This document shows, one piece after another, positions 8,418-22,060 of a DNA stretch of 64,000 nucleotides; positions within the stretch are counted from its first letter, which is position 1; every line of letters starts with the position of its first letter. A program made the translations under genes and the position numbers. Under the pieces are notes generated by a model. That model ran no database searches. It had not been told where the DNA came from and worked only from the letters and a program-made list of their open reading frames with translations. The stretch is from Agaricicola taiwanensis (GTDB taxonomy: Bacteria; Pseudomonadota; Alphaproteobacteria; Rhizobiales; Methylopilaceae): contig NZ_BMCP01000001.1 in assembly GCF_014635245.1 (NCBI RefSeq), forward strand, positions 1,302,001 to 1,366,000. The letters are read 5' to 3'.

Positions 8418-9572
8418 ATGACGCTTCCCCCTCCGGACGAACGCCCGACCGAAGCCGAGGTCGATCGGGATTCACGCTCCGCCGCGCTCGCCATGGCGTT
8501 CACGCTGCCAGGGGACGTTCTTCTTTACCTGCTGCTGCCGCTTCACGCGGCGGAATTCGGCGTCACGCTCCCGGAGGTCGGCCTCCTCCTGGCAGCGAAC
8601 CGGCTCGTGCGGATTTTCGGTTACGGGCAGGTCGCGGCGCTTTATGCCAACCGAGGCCCGCGGGTCGCCGTCCTGGCCGCCGTGGGCGCATCCACCGTTG
8701 CGACCTCGCTTTATGTTTTCGCCTCCGGCTTATGGCTGCTTCTTGTCGCGCGGCTTCTGTGGGGGCTCGCCTTCGGCGCGCTCAACATCTCCAATCAGGC
8801 TCTGCCTACTGCGATCCTGGACGGCGCCGCACGACGCAGTGCCCGGGTTCGCGCCATCGTCTCCATGGGTTCGGTCGCCGGTCTCGTGGCGGGCTCCTTC
8901 ATGGCGGAGATCATGGGGCCGCGGCCTGTCTTCCTGCTGCTCGCCATTGCGACCCTGCCGGGCTTCTACTTCGCCAGCAGACTGCCGGGCTTTGCCGAGG
9001 GAAAGGTTCTGTCCGGACCGCGCTTTTCGATCCCGGCGCCCATGGACGTCTGGTCGTTCTTCTCCGGTCTCACACTCGATGGTCTCTTCGTCGTTGGGCT
9101 TTCGGTGCTGGCCGCCGCCACCATGGAGGAGGGTGCTGGCCTTGCGGTGGGGCTCGCCATGTCCATGCGCTATCTCGCCGAGATCGTCTTCGCTGCGCCG
9201 GGTGGAGCGCTTGCCCAGAAAGTGGGACCGCGGCGCATGCTGATCATCTTCTCGCTCTGCGCCTCGTTGGGCATGCTGCTGCTGGGCATCGGCGGGGCCT
9301 TGCTGTGGGTCGGCGCCTTGGGCACCATCGTGCTGCGCGCGCTGATCCAGCCTTTGCCGGCCCCCGTTGTCGCCGAAGACAATCCCGGGCCAGAACGCAT
9401 TCCCGCTCTGGCCCGCCAGGCCAGCTGGCGTGACATCGGCGCGGGCGCGGGGCCGCTTCTGGCCGGTCTCTTGCTGCCGGTCGTTCCCGCGGTGATGCTC
9501 TATGGCGCCGCGTCCATTCTTCTCGCGGGCGCAAGTCTCGCGCTCGCACGGAAGCCGAAGCGCCAGGACTGA
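8418..9572 (+). CDS. Major facilitator superfamily transporter
   Basis: About 384 residues with 10 to 12 hydrophobic segments and MFS-type loops. The first transmembrane region begins near residue 22 (AMAFTLPGDVLLYLLLPL) and the loop between helices 2 and 3 contains GYGQVAALYANRGPR. The frame is open to 8151 across the tctC terminator, but the upstream part is not membrane-like and overlaps tctC, so ATG at 8418 (MTLPPPDERP) is chosen. The gene ends one base before the convergent glgB stop. No substrate can be assigned. A link to the tct island is possible but unsupported, because a terminator separates them. Confidence 0.8.
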   Translation: MTLPPPDERPTEAEVDRDSRSAALAMAFTLPGDVLLYLLLPLHAAEFGVTLPEVGLLLAANRLVRIFGYGQVAALYANRGPRVAVLAAVGASTVATSLYVFASGLWLLLVARLLWGLAFGALNISNQALPTAILDGAARRSARVRAIVSMGSVAGLVAGSFMAEIMGPRPVFLLLAIATLPGFYFASRLPGFAEGKVLSGPRFSIPAPMDVWSFFSGLTLDGLFVVGLSVLAAATMEEGAGLAVGLAMSMRYLAEIVFAAPGGALAQKVGPRRMLIIFSLCASLGMLLLGIGGALLWVGALGTIVLRALIQPLPAPVVAEDNPGPERIPALARQASWRDIGAGAGPLLAGLLLPVVPAVMLYGAASILLAGASLALARKPKRQD

Positions 9573-11810
9573 TCACCGGCGCTGGAAATAGACCGTCGAC
9601 AGCGGCGGCAGCGTTACAAGGATCGAATAGGGGCGCCCATGGCAGGGCACTTCATCGGCCTCGACGCCGCCAAGGTTGCCCACATTGCTGCCACCGTAAA
9701 GCTGTGCATCGGTATTGAGGACTTCCTCGTAAAGGCCGGGAAACGGCACGCCCAGCCTGTATCCCTCGCGTGGGATGGGCGTGAAATTGCAAGCGATCAC
9801 GGCGATGGTGCTCTCATCCTCGCCCTTCCGAAGCCAGCCAAGCACGCTGTGATCGGCATCGTCCGACACGATCCACTCAAAGCCGGTTTCTTCGCAGTCT
9901 CGCTCATGCAGCGCCGGCGACATGCGGTAGACCCGGTTCAGATCGCGGACCAGCCGCTGCACGCCGGAATGAAGGGCATCTTCCGTCAGATGCCAGTCCA
10001 GGCTGATGTCGTGGTTCCACTCCCGCTCCTGGCCAAACTCGCCGCCCATGAACAGGAGCTTCTTGCCAGGGTGCGCCCACATGAAGCCGTAGTAGGCGCG
10101 AAGGTTGGCAAAGCGCTGCCAGCGGTCGCCCGGCATGCGGCCGAGTATGGAGCCCTTGCCGTGAACGACCTCATCATGGCTCAGCGGCAAGACGTAGTTT
10201 TCGGAGAAGGCATAGACCAGCCCGAACGTCATATGATGATGGTGATGGCGCCGGTTGACGGGATCTTCCTGCATGTAATGCAGGGTGTCGTGCATCCATC
10301 CCATGTTCCACTTGAAGCCGAAGCCGAGGCCGCCGGCATAGGTGGGGGCCGAGACGCCAGGCCAGGCCGTTGATTCCTCGGCCACCGTGAAGATGCCCGG
10401 ATCTGTCCCATAGGCTACGGCATTCGCCCGTTGCAGGAACGAGATAGCCTCGAGGTTCTCATTTCCCCCGTGCCGGTTGGGCACCCATTCTCCCGGTTTG
10501 CGGCTGTAGTCGAGATAGAGCATGGAGGCGACCGCATCCACGCGCAGGCCGTCCAGGTGATATTCCTCCAGCCAGAATCGAGCATTGGCGACCAGAAAGG
10601 CTGAAACCTCCTCACGGCCGTAGTTGTAGATGTGCGTGCCCCAGTCCTGGTGAAAGCCCTGCCGCGGGTCGGCATGTTCGTAGAGATGGCTGCCGTCGAA
10701 GTTGGCGAGGCCATGCGGATCGTTTGGAAAATGCCCGGGCACCCAGTCCAGCAGCACGCCGATGCCGGCATTGTGCGCCGCATCGATGAAGAAGGCGAAA
10801 TCCTCCGGCGTTCCGAAGCGGCTTGTGGGAGCAAACAACGATACCGGCTGGTAGCCCCAGGAGCCGTCGAAAGGATATTCCGTGATCGGCAGGAGCTCGA
10901 TGTGCGTGAAGCCGAGGTCTTTCACATAAGGGATCAGCCGATCCGCAAGCTCCCGGTAGGTCAGGTAACGATTGCTCTCATCAGGCACACGCGCCCAGGA
11001 GCCGAGGTGACATTCATAGATCGCCATCGGCAGCTTGCGCTTGTCGCCTTCCATGCGGGTTTTCATCCAGCCGCCGTCGGTCCACTCCAGCTTTTCAGAT
11101 TTGCGCAGCACGGAAGCGGTGGCGGGTGGATGTTCCGCCGCGAAGGCCAATGGGTCCGCCTTCAGGGGGATAACAGTGCCATCCGGCCCCTGGATCTCAT
11201 ATTTGTAGCGGTCGCCCGGCATAAGACCTGGAATGAAGATCTCCCAGACGCCGCCTGAGCGGTGAAGCCGCATGGGGTAGCGTCGGCCGTCCCAGCCGTT
11301 GAAGTCGCCGACGAGGCTGACGCGGCGCGCGCTGGGCGCCCAGACGGCGAAACGGAAGCCATCGGTGCTGTCGATTTCGACGTGGTGTGCACCTAGCACC
11401 TTGGGCAGCCGGCCATCGCCGCCGTCTCGTATAGCGGCGATCTCTTCATCGCTGATCGTGGAGTCGAAGGCATAGGGGTCGAGCGCGATCCAGTCGTGGC
11501 CTGCCGTCGAAGCTTTCAACCGGTACCGCGGCTTCTCATTGGCCGATAGCCGTCCAATGTAGAACCCTTCCCGATGCACGAGCTCCATCTCCGCCAGCAC
11601 GCCGTCATCATGGCGGCCGATGACGCTGACGCTGCGGGTGCCCGGCAGCAGCGCGCGCACCTCCCATTCGCCGGGGGCAACCTCGTGGGCGCCAAGCACG
11701 GCGAAGGGATCGGCATGATTGGCATGAACCAGAGCCTCGATGGCCGCATCGGACACGGAGGTTCCGGTTGAAGCAGCCTGAAGCTCAGGGCGCGTGTTCG
11801 TCCAGGTCAT
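9573..11810 (-). CDS. glgB: 1,4-alpha-glucan branching enzyme GlgB
   Basis: A 745-residue GH13 branching enzyme that cuts alpha-1,4 chains and re-attaches them as alpha-1,6 branches. An N-terminal extra domain and a CBM48 module ([18 protein letters not shown] and later [20 protein letters not shown]) precede the barrel. Catalytic residues are the aspartate of LRVDAV near 423, the glutamate of VAEEST near 477 and the aspartate of LSHDEV near 545. An unusual run of five histidines ([10 protein letters not shown]) replaces the usual YHHxxLTF stretch. It is last in the glycan operon, five bases after treS::pep2, with AAGGAGG upstream. With GlgE it would make branched glucan. Confidence 0.97.
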   Translation of the reverse strand: MTWTNTRPELQAASTGTSVSDAAIEALVHANHADPFAVLGAHEVAPGEWEVRALLPGTRSVSVIGRHDDGVLAEMELVHREGFYIGRLSANEKPRYRLKASTAGHDWIALDPYAFDSTISDEEIAAIRDGGDGRLPKVLGAHHVEIDSTDGFRFAVWAPSARRVSLVGDFNGWDGRRYPMRLHRSGGVWEIFIPGLMPGDRYKYEIQGPDGTVIPLKADPLAFAAEHPPATASVLRKSEKLEWTDGGWMKTRMEGDKRKLPMAIYECHLGSWARVPDESNRYLTYRELADRLIPYVKDLGFTHIELLPITEYPFDGSWGYQPVSLFAPTSRFGTPEDFAFFIDAAHNAGIGVLLDWVPGHFPNDPHGLANFDGSHLYEHADPRQGFHQDWGTHIYNYGREEVSAFLVANARFWLEEYHLDGLRVDAVASMLYLDYSRKPGEWVPNRHGGNENLEAISFLQRANAVAYGTDPGIFTVAEESTAWPGVSAPTYAGGLGFGFKWNMGWMHDTLHYMQEDPVNRRHHHHHMTFGLVYAFSENYVLPLSHDEVVHGKGSILGRMPGDRWQRFANLRAYYGFMWAHPGKKLLFMGGEFGQEREWNHDISLDWHLTEDALHSGVQRLVRDLNRVYRMSPALHERDCEETGFEWIVSDDADHSVLGWLRKGEDESTIAVIACNFTPIPREGYRLGVPFPGLYEEVLNTDAQLYGGSNVGNLGGVEADEVPCHGRPYSILVTLPPLSTVYFQRR

Positions 11811-11815
11811 AAAAA

Positions 11816-15064
<3,249 letters not shown>

Positions 15065-15146
15065 GTCGAGACCTTAACTGCGGATGAAACGTTGTGGTTG
15101 GTCGGGGGTAACGCCGAACGCGGAAGCAAGGTTCGTTCCCGAGCCA

Positions 15147-17174
15147 TCATCCGGTCGCGGACGGCGGTATCAGCTTCCAGACCATCACCTGATTGCCCTC
15201 CGGCCACAGCGCGATGCGCTGCACCTTGCCATGCAGGGTGAAGCGCCCGCCGCTGAGGAGATCCTCAACAGCGATCGACGCACTGTCGGGCAGGCCGAAC
15301 TCCCACAAGGGCACTTCGTAGTCCGCTTCCTGCCGGTGGTGCGGGTCGAGGTTCACCAGCACCATGACCGCGTTGTCTTTTGCCTCGGTCATTTTCACGA
15401 AGGAGAGGATGTTGTCGTTCCAGGCGTTGAGGAAGCGGATGTTGCGGAAGTCATGAAGCGCCGGATTGTCCCGCCGCGCCTTGTTGAGGGCGCGGATCAG
15501 GTTCTTGATGTTGCCGGGCGCGTCGTAATCACGGACCTTCAGCTCATATTTCTCGGAATCCAGATATTCCTCTCGGCCGGGAAGCGGCTCGGCCTCGCAG
15601 ATCTCGAAACCGGAATAGATGCCGTAGACGCTCGATAGCGTCGCCGCCAGTGTCGCCCGAACGATGAACCCGGCCCGGCCGCCGGTCTGCAGATAGTAGG
15701 GATTGATATCAGGTGTGTTGGCGAAGAAGTTGGGACGGTACAACTCGGCCATCTCGCCGCTTGAAAGCTCGGCGAGATATTGGGTGAGTTCCGCTTTGGT
15801 GTTCCGCCAGGTGAAGTAGGTGTAGCTCTGCTGGAAGCCGACTTTCGCAAGCGCCTTCATCATCTTGGGCCGCGTGAAGGCTTCAGCCAGAAAGATGACG
15901 TCGGGATGCTGGGCGTTCACCTCCCGGATCATCCAGCGCCAGAACGGAAGCGGCTTCGTGTGGGGGTTGTCCACCCGGAAAATCTTCACGCCTCGCTCCG
16001 CCCAGAACAGGACGACATCGCGCAGGGCGTGCCACAGCGATGGCAGTCCCCCGGCGTAGAATTCGACGTTGACGATGTCCTCGTACTTCTTGGGCGGGTT
16101 CTCCGCATATTTCAGCGTTCCGTCCGGCCGCCAGTCGAACCATTCCGGGTGCTGCTTGATCCAGGGGTGGTCCGGCGAGCATTGGATCGCAAAATCGAGC
16201 GCGATTTCCAGGCCATGCTCATGGGCGGCCGCCACGAGACGTCGGAAATCCTCCAACGTACCGAGCTGAGGATGCACCGCGTCATGCCCGCCATCCTCGG
16301 ATCCGATGGCGTAGACGCTGCCGACATCATCGGGATCAGGCGTAAGGGAGTTGTTCTTGCCCTTGCGGTTCGTCTTTCCGATGGGATGGATCGGCGGAAA
16401 ATACAGAACGTCGAAGCCGAGGTCGCGGACATAAGGAAGGCGCGCGATCACATCGTCGAAGGTGCCGTGGCGCGTCGCGTTGTTGGAGGCCGAGCGGGGA
16501 AAGAGCTCGTACCAGGCGGAGAACTGAGCCGCTTTGCGATCGACAACGACCTCAATGGCGGGGTTGTAGCTGGATAGAGCGAGCCGCTCTGCATTCCGCT
16601 TGAGCAGATCCGCCTCTTCATCCGAGAGGAGGATCTTCAGCTTCTTGGCGGTATCGGCCTTGTCGAGCGCATTGATGAGCGGCTGGAATGCGATGGCGTC
16701 AGCGCCCTGCGCCAGGCGTGCCGCCGTATGCACGATTTCCACACCTTCGACGGTCTCCAGGGTCACGTCGCGTCCGGCATCGCGCTTTTTCGTGATCTCG
16801 TCACGCCAGCTTGCGTAAGGATCGCGCCAGGCCTCGATGGTGAAATAGTAGCGGCCGATCTCCATCACAGTAAAACGGGCCGACCAGCGGTCGTTCTCCC
16901 GATGGGTCATCGGCACCCGGCACCAATTCCTGTCGCTCGGCCCGCGATAGAGCAGCTCGGCGGCGAGTTTGTCGTGGCCGTCAGTGAAGATATCGGCCCA
17001 GACTTCGACCTCATCACCGACCACGCGTTTGACCGGCGTCCGGCCGCCGTCGATTTCCGGCCACACGTTTTCGATCACCACGCGGCCATCTCCGATGGGA
17101 TCCATGGCGGTCGCCTGTTCCTCGAATTGGGGCTGGAGCCGGATGGCGGCCTGTGTCTCAAGGCGATCGATCAT
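15147..17174 (-). CDS. glgE: Maltose-1-phosphate maltosyltransferase GlgE
   Basis: A 675-residue GH13 subfamily 3 enzyme that adds maltose from maltose 1-phosphate to alpha-1,4-glucan. Family hallmarks are the N-terminal domain with PVKRVVGDEVEVWADIF, the FPPIHPIGKTNRKGKNN loop, the nucleophile aspartate in FRVDNPHTKP near 399 and the glutamate of FLAEAFTRP near 428. The frame is open upstream to 17285, but ATG at 17174 overlaps the malQ::treY stop codon by four bases (ATGA), which fixes the start by translational coupling and matches the family N-terminus. This is the committing step of the GlgE route and the best evidence that the operon builds glucan from trehalose. Confidence 0.97.
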   Translation of the reverse strand: MIDRLETQAAIRLQPQFEEQATAMDPIGDGRVVIENVWPEIDGGRTPVKRVVGDEVEVWADIFTDGHDKLAAELLYRGPSDRNWCRVPMTHRENDRWSARFTVMEIGRYYFTIEAWRDPYASWRDEITKKRDAGRDVTLETVEGVEIVHTAARLAQGADAIAFQPLINALDKADTAKKLKILLSDEEADLLKRNAERLALSSYNPAIEVVVDRKAAQFSAWYELFPRSASNNATRHGTFDDVIARLPYVRDLGFDVLYFPPIHPIGKTNRKGKNNSLTPDPDDVGSVYAIGSEDGGHDAVHPQLGTLEDFRRLVAAAHEHGLEIALDFAIQCSPDHPWIKQHPEWFDWRPDGTLKYAENPPKKYEDIVNVEFYAGGLPSLWHALRDVVLFWAERGVKIFRVDNPHTKPLPFWRWMIREVNAQHPDVIFLAEAFTRPKMMKALAKVGFQQSYTYFTWRNTKAELTQYLAELSSGEMAELYRPNFFANTPDINPYYLQTGGRAGFIVRATLAATLSSVYGIYSGFEICEAEPLPGREEYLDSEKYELKVRDYDAPGNIKNLIRALNKARRDNPALHDFRNIRFLNAWNDNILSFVKMTEAKDNAVMVLVNLDPHHRQEADYEVPLWEFGLPDSASIAVEDLLSGGRFTLHGKVQRIALWPEGNQVMVWKLIPPSATG

Positions 17175-20100
17175 GGCTGGTCCTCCCTTAGAATGGCGAC
17201 GGGCAAGCGCGAGAAAAGTTCCGCACATGACTGCGAAACGCGATCGCCGATGTTCAGGTTCGCGTCGCTGAGGACGTCTGTCCACCGACCCGCTGGGACG
17301 GCCAGGGTCGTGTCCTCCCAGATGGAGGGAATGAGAGCGTCGGCATCTTCCATCAGACGCGCCACCAGCCGCGGCACGGCAACGACCACACGGCCGCTTT
17401 CGCCTTCCCGCACGAACGCCAAAACGTGGGAGGCGAGCGGGCCGTTCGCTGCCAGAGGGCTGTAACCGCCGTACGCGAAAAGCTCGGGCAGGTCGGCGCG
17501 CAGGGCAAGCAGCCGCGCCGTCAGCGCCTGCTTCACCCGGCCATCGTGCCAGCGGGACAGGAGGTCGGCGATGTCGCGTTCATGCAGGCCCTCCTCGCGG
17601 GCATCGTACTCGATGGGGCGGCGGTTATCCGGGTCCACCAGCGAAAAATCCCAGGTCTCGGTGCCCTGATAAATCTCCGGCACGCCTGGAACGGTGTATT
17701 TCAGGACCGTCCGGGCCAGGCTGCTGATTGCACCGGCATGGGCAAGCCGCCGCGCAAAGGGTTGGAACGACTCGAGGAAATCGGATTGCTCATCGAGCAG
17801 TCCGCGCACCAGATTCCTCGCCGCGGTCTCATAGGCTTCGTCCAGATTGATCCAGCTCGTATGACGCTTGGCCTCGCGAAGAGCCTTTTCCACCCAGCCT
17901 TCAATACGCTCCCGAAAGTCCTTGATTTGACTCAGGTCCAGGTCATCCATGAGCTCGATTGGCCAGGCTCCAAGGATGCCCTGCAGGATGAGGTAGCGGT
18001 CGTTGGCGTCGGGCGCGGTTTCGCCATCGAGCTCTGTCGCATGCCGATCGAAGATACGGCGCGCCTGGCCCACCGTCCGCAGCCACTCGCGGGGAATTTC
18101 GGAGAGGAGGTTGAGGCGGGCCCTGGCATCCTCTCCGCGCTTGGTGTCATGGGTCGCGGTAGCCGTCATGGCCCGCGGCCAGGCCTCTGCGCGTTCAGCC
18201 ATGGCGGCATGGAAATCCGAGGGCTGCATGCCAAATTGGCTGGGATCGCCGCCCACTTCATTCAGCGAGATCAGCGGCACGTGCCGATAGAACAACGTGT
18301 CCTCGAGGCTCTTCGCCATAACCGGTCCGGTGAGCTGCTGAAACCGCGTGCGAAAACGCTGGACTAGAGCGGCGTCCCGAATGTTCTCTGTATTGCCCTC
18401 GTCCAGCAGCACCGCACCAATAAAATCATGCACGGAGGTGTCGGGCAGGGCGGTGGCACGCTTCGCGCGAACGAGCGTCCCACTGATCAGCTCCCGATCT
18501 TCCGGTGCGATGGGTCCAGCATCGAGATAGCTGCGGTAGACCGGAAAGCGAGCGATGATCTCGATCAGGGCGCGCCGGAGAGCATTGGCTGAGTAATCCC
18601 GGGTCCGGCGGTCGGCGTCGGCCACCCGCTTGATGTCCGAGGTCAGGACCTCCAGCTCGCTGGCAAAACTTGTCTCCAGGATCTCACGCTTGGCCCGGCG
18701 CAGAAGATCGTGAAAGCTTCCCTCGCGGCCCGTCATCCGGCGATAGAGCCTGTCGAAGACCTTGGCTGCGCCATGATCGACGAAGACGCCGTCGAGCATG
18801 TTCAGCACGTCGTAGCCGGTGGTGCCGGCGATGGGCCAATCGCGCAGCTTTTCTCCCGGCTCCAGGATCTTCTCCACCACCACGTAGAAGTCCGGTCCGA
18901 GCGCCTCCTGCAGCGCACGGGTATAAGCGGCCGGATCGGCGAGGCCATCGATATGATCGATGCGCAGACCGTGAATATGGCCGTCCTTGACGAGGCGGAA
19001 GACCGTCTCATGAGCCTTGGCGAAGAGCTCAGGCTCTTCGATGCGCAGGCCGGCAAGGCCATTGATATCGAAGAAGCGGCGATAATTGATGTCGCTGGAC
19101 GCGATGCGCCAATGCGCCAGGCGGTAGGGCTGTTCTTCCAGGAGGCGGTGGAGCACGCCGAAGCTTTCCGCAACGCCCGGGGTGCCGTTGATGACCTCCA
19201 CCGCGCGATTGATCGCTTCCTGGATGTTGGACGCGGCCGCGATGGCGGCCAGACGCTTCTTCAGGGCGTCGCCCTCGGCGGGAAGATCGCTGCCGCGGCT
19301 CTCCCGTTCTCCGGCCATGGCGCGAAGTCTTTCGGTTACCGCGAAAAGCTCGCCGTTCTGCTCCCCCTCTTGCGGCATGGCCGCGAAGGCGCGCTCCAGG
19401 ATCATCGGGTAGTCCAGCGGACAGATCGGAAAGCGGTGCTCCCAGTGCAGCACGCTGAAGCTTCCCTCGCTCGGGTCGAACGTCAGCTTCAGTTCGCCCT
19501 TCTCCAAGGCGTCGCCATAGCGGTCGCCCAGGAAAGGGATGACGACCTTGCCGTTGGCTCCAAGGCGCCCCCAGTCCACGTCGAACCAACGTGCCTCCGG
19601 CGCCAGCTCGCCCCATTCAAGCATACGCAGCCAGGCGGCATTGTCGGCACCGCCGACGCCCATATGGTTCGGCACGATGTCGAGAATGAGCTTGAGATCA
19701 TGCGCCTTAAGCGATTCAGAAAGCCTCAGAAAACCCTCTTCACCGCCCAGCTCCGGATTGATGGCGGCGTGGTCCACGATATCGTAGCCGTGGGTGGAGC
19801 CTGGCCGCGCCTGATGGATGGGCGAGGAATGGATGTGGCTGATGCCGAGCCGGGTGAGGTAGGGCACGATGGCCACGGCATCGTCGAAGGTGAAATCCTT
19901 GTGGAACTGAAGACGATAGGTCGCCCGCGGTGGCGGAGATGCGAGAAGCCCCCCTGCGGGCATGGCGCCGCGCCCTTCGGACGCACTGGCCGCAGCAAGC
20001 CGGGCGAGCGGGCCGCCCGGGGCGAGCAGGACCTCAAGATCGATGCTGAGCCGGCGCCGCCAGTTGGGATGGCCCTCGTTGATGCCCGGCAGATTGGCCT

Positions 20101-22060
20101 GGTTCATCTCGCCGGCGGCGTCTTCCAGTTGAAGGCCGGTCACCATTGCATCGGTGCGGGCGAGATAGCGGGTGATCGCCTCGACCGGCGCCTCCGGCGG
20201 CGGTTCATTGTCGGGCAAGAGGCCCTCCGCGTGAAGCGCTTCGGTCAGCTTCTCGCGATCCCAGGCACGTGAGCTCCGCTCCTCGTCCGCCTTCTGCTGA
20301 TCGAAGACGCCGAGCATCTCGCGGATGTTCACATCGCCCGCCGCCCACCAGCCGCGCAGGGTCGGCAGATCATGGGTCGAGCCCGCTGCCATGGCGCATC
20401 GCGGATAGTCGCCCGGGCGCTTGAAACGGCCGCCTTCCCCTCGCTCGAACGGCAGCAGGCGATAGCTGAGGATGCCGGACGCCATGATAGCATCCGAGAA
20501 ACCTTCGGGAGCGGTGCCGAGGTCCTCTGCGATGACGAGGCATTGATGCCGATGGCTTTCCAGGCGCAGCACCGCCAGCATCGCCTCGAACGGGTAATCG
20601 ACATAGCCGCCATCGCTTGCCTGCGCGCCTGAGGGGATGAGGAAAAGCCGCCGCAGCTGGAAAGCATGGTCGATCCGCAGCGCGCCGGAATGCTTCATAT
20701 TGGCGGCAACGAGACGACGGAAGGCCAACAGGCCGCTGTCTTCAAGCGCGAGCGGATTGAGCGGCGGAAGGCCCCAGTTCTGCCCCTGGGGTCCGAGCGG
20801 GTCCGGAGGCGCGCCGACGGACAGCGCCGCAGCAAAGCTTTCCGGGTGAGCCCAGACCTCCGAGCCGCCCCCATCCGGCCCGACAGCGAGATCGCGATAA
20901 AGGCCGAGCGACATTCCGGCGCCTTTCGCGGCATCGGCGGCCTGTTCCAACTGGCGCTCGGCCTGCCATTGCAGCCAGGCGTGGAAGTCGACGCGCTCGG
21001 TATGGGCATCTGCAAATTGCGCGACCTCGTCCGAGGCGGGGTCATGGAAGGCAACCGGCCATTCGCCGCGCCACCAATGGCCTTGAGACAGGAAATGCTC
21101 CGACAGCGCCTCGAAGATCGCGTGCCGCTGCAACGGAAGGCCTGAAGCGATTCTCCAGGCATTGAATTCCGGATCGGACGCCTTCTGAAAATCCGACCAC
21201 AGCGTTTCCAGCAACGGCCGCTTCACGTCCCAGACGGCACGATGGTCCACAAGTGTGGCCTGCCGCAGTGCTTCAACGGCTTCGACCGTCGCGGGCGCGG
21301 CGAGCAGACCTTCCGCTGTACTGCCCCTAAACCCCGGAACCCGCGCTGGGTCGAGATAGAGCGTTTCCAGGAACAGGCGTGACGAGGGCGAGTAGGGCGA
21401 ATATTTCGACCGGTCGGAGCCAAACAGGGCATGCAGGGGACTGAGCCCGACGAAGGATGCGCCGAGGCGCCCCGACTGGATTGCAAGCCGGCGCACGTCG
21501 GTAAAGTCGCCGATCCCGAGGTTCGTTCTGGACCGTAGGCTGTTGACCTGCACGGTGGTGCCCCAGAGCTTGCCGCCGCTTTGGGCGTCATCCGGCTGCC
21601 AGCACATGGCCGGCGCTGCGATAACCATAGCCTCCGCCGTTTCACCTCCGGCGTCGACCCACAGCCGGTGGTAACCCGCCGGCATCGGATCCAGCCGCAG
21701 AACGAATCCGGCGGCCGAAAACTCCGCGACGGCGCGACCCTCGCGCTCACCACCATCCTCGAACGTCAGCCGCCACAGAACACCATCAGGGGCGCCGGCC
21801 GTCTGGAGAGGGACGATCACCGGCTCGTCCGCCTCGACTACGATCATGTTTGCAAGAAGCGCCAGCCGGCGCCGCTCGATACGTTCGAGGCTGTCGCGCG
21901 CGGCGGCGGCCGACGTGCCCGCATCCAGCCCGAAGGCGGTCAGAAGAGCCCGTACCGTGTCGGCCGGAACCGTTACCTCATTGCCAAAGGCGTCCCGGTA
22001 GCGGGGGGCGATGCCCAGCGCGAGAGCCAGGCGGGCAAGAATATCGTCGTGGTCGCTCAT
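17171..22060 (-). CDS. Fused 4-alpha-glucanotransferase (MalQ) and malto-oligosyltrehalose synthase (TreY)
   Basis: One uninterrupted frame of 1629 residues joins two enzymes. Residues about 1-695 are amylomaltase MalQ, with the nucleophile region ALRIDHAFQL near 461 and the acid/base glutamate in VIAEDLG near 510. A short Ala/Gly/Pro-rich linker (about 695-712) leads to TreY, residues about 713-1629, beginning ATYRLQFHKDFTF; its catalytic aspartate is in GLRIDHIDGL near 1033 and the glutamate in VVVEKILEPGE near 1062. MalQ disproportionates malto-oligosaccharides, and TreY turns the reducing end into a trehalose unit that TreZ releases. Both ends overlap neighbours by four bases (ATGA). Both halves look intact. 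Fused forms may exist in relatives; I could not check. Confidence 0.95.
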   Translation of the reverse strand: MSDHDDILARLALALGIAPRYRDAFGNEVTVPADTVRALLTAFGLDAGTSAAAARDSLERIERRRLALLANMIVVEADEPVIVPLQTAGAPDGVLWRLTFEDGGEREGRAVAEFSAAGFVLRLDPMPAGYHRLWVDAGGETAEAMVIAAPAMCWQPDDAQSGGKLWGTTVQVNSLRSRTNLGIGDFTDVRRLAIQSGRLGASFVGLSPLHALFGSDRSKYSPYSPSSRLFLETLYLDPARVPGFRGSTAEGLLAAPATVEAVEALRQATLVDHRAVWDVKRPLLETLWSDFQKASDPEFNAWRIASGLPLQRHAIFEALSEHFLSQGHWWRGEWPVAFHDPASDEVAQFADAHTERVDFHAWLQWQAERQLEQAADAAKGAGMSLGLYRDLAVGPDGGGSEVWAHPESFAAALSVGAPPDPLGPQGQNWGLPPLNPLALEDSGLLAFRRLVAANMKHSGALRIDHAFQLRRLFLIPSGAQASDGGYVDYPFEAMLAVLRLESHRHQCLVIAEDLGTAPEGFSDAIMASGILSYRLLPFERGEGGRFKRPGDYPRCAMAAGSTHDLPTLRGWWAAGDVNIREMLGVFDQQKADEERSSRAWDREKLTEALHAEGLLPDNEPPPEAPVEAITRYLARTDAMVTGLQLEDAAGEMNQANLPGINEGHPNWRRRLSIDLEVLLAPGGPLARLAAASASEGRGAMPAGGLLASPPPRATYRLQFHKDFTFDDAVAIVPYLTRLGISHIHSSPIHQARPGSTHGYDIVDHAAINPELGGEEGFLRLSESLKAHDLKLILDIVPNHMGVGGADNAAWLRMLEWGELAPEARWFDVDWGRLGANGKVVIPFLGDRYGDALEKGELKLTFDPSEGSFSVLHWEHRFPICPLDYPMILERAFAAMPQEGEQNGELFAVTERLRAMAGERESRGSDLPAEGDALKKRLAAIAAASNIQEAINRAVEVINGTPGVAESFGVLHRLLEEQPYRLAHWRIASSDINYRRFFDINGLAGLRIEEPELFAKAHETVFRLVKDGHIHGLRIDHIDGLADPAAYTRALQEALGPDFYVVVEKILEPGEKLRDWPIAGTTGYDVLNMLDGVFVDHGAAKVFDRLYRRMTGREGSFHDLLRRAKREILETSFASELEVLTSDIKRVADADRRTRDYSANALRRALIEIIARFPVYRSYLDAGPIAPEDRELISGTLVRAKRATALPDTSVHDFIGAVLLDEGNTENIRDAALVQRFRTRFQQLTGPVMAKSLEDTLFYRHVPLISLNEVGGDPSQFGMQPSDFHAAMAERAEAWPRAMTATATHDTKRGEDARARLNLLSEIPREWLRTVGQARRIFDRHATELDGETAPDANDRYLILQGILGAWPIELMDDLDLSQIKDFRERIEGWVEKALREAKRHTSWINLDEAYETAARNLVRGLLDEQSDFLESFQPFARRLAHAGAISSLARTVLKYTVPGVPEIYQGTETWDFSLVDPDNRRPIEYDAREEGLHERDIADLLSRWHDGRVKQALTARLLALRADLPELFAYGGYSPLAANGPLASHVLAFVREGESGRVVVAVPRLVARLMEDADALIPSIWEDTTLAVPAGRWTDVLSDANLNIGDRVSQSCAELFSRLPVAILREDQP

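Noticed and set aside
18710..20272. 520-codon open frame on the plus strand
   Set aside because: Antisense to the TreY part of the fusion; no domain and poor composition.
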